Origin: Chloracidobacterium sp. | Lineage (GTDB): Bacteria; Acidobacteriota; Blastocatellia; Pyrinomonadales; Pyrinomonadaceae | Assembly (NCBI GenBank): GCA_016712045.1 | Contig: JADJRV010000004.1 | Coordinates: 124,001-188,000, forward strand | Length of the DNA: 64,000 bases | Direction of reading: 5' to 3' | Part shown: piece after piece, positions 62,269 to 64,000 of the stretch | Layout: the number at the start of each line of letters is the position of its first letter | Position numbering within the stretch: position 1 is the stretch's first letter | Notes under the pieces: model-generated | The model's database searches: none | What the model saw: the letters and a program-made list of their open reading frames with translations, nothing else | Told to the model about the DNA's origin: nothing | Program-made: the position numbers and the translations under genes

Positions 62269-63117
62269 CTAATTTTTCTTTTTCATCGTTGCCCACAGAT
62301 GCCAGCCAAGAACGCCCTCGAGCGGCAGCCAGCCGACGGGCAGCGGCGGAGCGTGCATAAACTCTTTGTGGTTTTCGATTATCTCAAAATCGGCAAAATC
62401 TTTGGCTATCTCCGCTGCGTCGTACACCTTAGAATACGGGTTAAAAGGCCCGTCGGTGCTGACGTTGATAAAATTATCCATTGCGAGATATTTCCAAATG
62501 CCTACTTTCTTGGCGTTCGCTATATGATCGCCGTAAATGCCGCCGGGCTTTAGCCGAAGGGCGTACATCGCAAGCAGCCCGAGCCGCCGCGCAACACAGA
62601 TCGCTACGAGATAATTGAGAGACCATTTTGCATAGAGCATCACGATCAGCTTGCCGTCCGGTTTTAGAACGCGATGCAGTTCGGCCTGAGCCGTTTTGAT
62701 CTCCGGAATATGATGGAGCACGCCGTGGCTGAAAACAATGTCAAAAGAATTATCGTCGAACGGCAGCTCCAGAGCGCTAGCCCGCTCAATGCGATCGAAC
62801 GGCAGATCGTGGAGCGAAAAACGCATCTTTACACGCTTTACAGACTCTTCGGTCAGATCGGCTCCAGAGTATTTCCCGCCGCGACGGACGATCTGCTCGC
62901 CATCTGCTCCTTGGCCGAGGCCGATCTCTAGCACACGTTTGCTGTTGAAATCGATGCGGTCGAGATTTGTTAATATATGCGGCTCTTTGGCGTACCGGAA
63001 AGCGTCGTAACGTGCAAAAAAATCAGCGTATTCGGCACGTGTCTCTTCGTTGAGATCGCCGACAAGCTCCGCCCCGCACGGATGCATCTGCCAAAAATCT
63101 TTGATCTCGTTTTCCAT
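62269..63117 (-). CDS. SAM-dependent methyltransferase (class I)
   Basis: 282 residues. SAM motif I KRVLEIGLGQGADGEQIVRR, acid loop YSGADLTEESVKRVKMRF, motif II-III FDDNSFDIVFSHGVLHHIPE. The N-terminal segment (FWQMHPCGAELVGDLNEETR) is typical of methyltransferases in glycan clusters. Target unknown; a sugar hydroxyl or carboxyl is plausible from the context. Its stop codon is part of the repeat element downstream. Confidence 0.87.
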   Translation of the reverse strand: MENEIKDFWQMHPCGAELVGDLNEETRAEYADFFARYDAFRYAKEPHILTNLDRIDFNSKRVLEIGLGQGADGEQIVRRGGKYSGADLTEESVKRVKMRFSLHDLPFDRIERASALELPFDDNSFDIVFSHGVLHHIPEIKTAQAELHRVLKPDGKLIVMLYAKWSLNYLVAICVARRLGLLAMYALRLKPGGIYGDHIANAKKVGIWKYLAMDNFINVSTDGPFNPYSKVYDAAEIAKDFADFEIIENHKEFMHAPPLPVGWLPLEGVLGWHLWATMKKKN

Positions 63118-63121
63118 CTCG

Positions 63122-64000
63122 TTAACCTTTTGCCTCGATCAAACGGGCGAGAGCATACGCCATCCACGCTTGTCCCCAACGCATGAACGGCGTTTTTACG
63201 ACCGACGTTTTTCGCCGTTGATAATAAAAATATCCGCTCGGGTCGAGCATATTTTCTATCGTCCAGTCGGCTGTTTTTTGAGCCATCGGCAACATTCTAT
63301 CGTCGATTGCCCGCAGTTCGCACATCGTCGAGATCGCCGCTGCCGCCGAGTGAATATCGACGGGATAGGTTTCCGTGTCATAGTATTTTGGCGTGCCGTC
63401 ATCGAGAAAAAACTTGGCTAACCAATACCCGCCACCGAGATTGATCGCGTCAAACGTCTCGGCCCGCAATTCCTCGATCTCGCTGGATATTCTATAAAGT
63501 GAGAGCAAAATATACGCGGTGTGAAAATTGTCGACCCACCCCTGAATGTCGTTGCCGCCATACGTCCAGGCACCATCGCTACGCTGTCGGCGGATGACGA
63601 AACGAGCGATTTTGGTGGCAATGTCGAGATACTTTGAGTTTTGAGTCAAAGCTCCGACGCGAGCCAAACACTCGCCCGCGAGCAGGCTGGCGTTGTAGAT
63701 CTCGGTCCGGTCGAGCGGCGTGTAGCTGAAACATACTTCGTCGTCTGTCTCATAAGAACGGTTAAGCCCTGTGAGAATAAAGGTGCAAATTTCCTCGGCC
63801 GCTGTTAAATACTTTTCATCACCGAATGCCTCGAAAGCTTCTAATAACGCCTGCTGAGCAAATGCCGTCGGCACGATCGCGGGAGTGCCAAGCGGCGCGT
63901 AAAAATTGCGTGACTGCCAGTCGAAATTATAGCCAAAGGCAAGCGCAGACTGGCCGTCAGACGCGGTGTCGCGAATGGCGGTATTCATCAGTCGTTCAAG
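63122..64000 (-). CDS. Alpha/alpha-toroid protein in the polysaccharide cluster (N-terminus probably outside window)
   Basis: 288 residues are visible from the first internal ATG (63988), but the frame is open to base 64000 (codons for LERL precede that ATG), so the gene probably continues beyond. Repeated helix pairs with aromatic motifs (GYNFDWQSRNFYAPLGTPA; WVDNFHTAYILLSLYR; YPVDIHSAAAAISTMCELR; MRWGQAWMAYALARLIEAKG) suggest a six-hairpin or prenyltransferase-like toroid, as in glycan-modifying enzymes. Some relatives carry an unreliable aminolevulinate-dehydratase label. Function unknown. Next to the methyltransferase, 4 bases apart. Confidence 0.6.
   Translation of the reverse strand, partial: LERLMNTAIRDTASDGQSALAFGYNFDWQSRNFYAPLGTPAIVPTAFAQQALLEAFEAFGDEKYLTAAEEICTFILTGLNRSYETDDEVCFSYTPLDRTEIYNASLLAGECLARVGALTQNSKYLDIATKIARFVIRRQRSDGAWTYGGNDIQGWVDNFHTAYILLSLYRISSEIEELRAETFDAINLGGGYWLAKFFLDDGTPKYYDTETYPVDIHSAAAAISTMCELRAIDDRMLPMAQKTADWTIENMLDPSGYFYYQRRKTSVVKTPFMRWGQAWMAYALARLIEAKG

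Overview
The window looks like one stretch of a bacterial chromosome with roughly balanced base composition. It has dense protein-coding genes on both strands, one tRNA, and no rRNA operon, phage, transposase or CRISPR array that I can see. The gene content best suits an Acidobacteriota-type genome, perhaps class Blastocatellia: F1Fo ATP synthase with paired b and b' subunits, Asn/Thr-rich lipoprotein linkers, TPR-CHAT proteins, M61 peptidases, and an aerobic phenylalanine/tyrosine route. That placement is an inference. One gene (44.9-46.3 kb) looks Bacteroidota-like.

Layout. 0-4 kb: ffh (cut by the window edge), a broken Trm112/GT9 fusion, an SPFH-zinc-ribbon protein, VanZ and a small membrane protein. 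4-8.2 kb: partial ATP synthase operon atpF'-atpF-atpH-atpA-atpG. 8.3-11.6 kb: orphan DNA methyltransferase, xthA, an alpha/beta hydrolase and a DUF454 protein. 11.6-15.2 kb: aldehyde dehydrogenase and an alaS lacking its catalytic domain. 15.4-16.7 kb: two secreted cystatin-like genes. 16.7-24.9 kb: DinB, a D-threonine-aldolase-like enzyme, transketolase, an FGGY kinase, a DUF962 protein, folA, GxxExxY and DUF2071. 24.9-31.7 kb: sigma-54 activator, TPR lipoprotein, HIT, murA, a candidate tiny RNA, DinB and a beta-propeller lipoprotein. 31.9-40.1 kb: M61 peptidase, MFS exporter, large histidine kinase and an outer-membrane barrel protein. 40.2-44.8 kb: tRNA-Ser, a membrane LuxR regulator with small membrane proteins, a YetF-like protein and gltX. 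44.9-50.5 kb: Bacteroidota-like protein, TPR-CHAT, a secreted protein and an Lrp regulator. 50.9-55.4 kb: phhA-hpd-hmgA and a hydrolase. 55.4-64 kb: prmC followed by an exopolysaccharide/glycan cluster.

Working together: phhA, hpd and hmgA turn phenylalanine into tyrosine and homogentisate and then open the ring. A divergent Lrp/AsnC regulator is the obvious control candidate. Transketolase and the sugar kinase belong to pentose/gluconate metabolism. The final cluster (sugar-phosphate transferase, DUF354, membrane glycosyltransferase, asparagine synthase, methyltransferase, alpha/alpha-toroid protein) looks like a surface polysaccharide locus.

Three general patterns stand out. First, at least a dozen conserved genes carry single-base frameshifts or a nonsense codon, so consensus base errors are likely. 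Second, many same-strand gene junctions are filled by composite palindromes whose arms are built from short direct repeats, and several of these supply the stop codon of the preceding gene. Third, a short hairpin with a T-tract at 29839-29878 displays a near copy of the 16S rRNA 3' end (anti-Shine-Dalgarno) in its loop. It may be a very small regulatory RNA.
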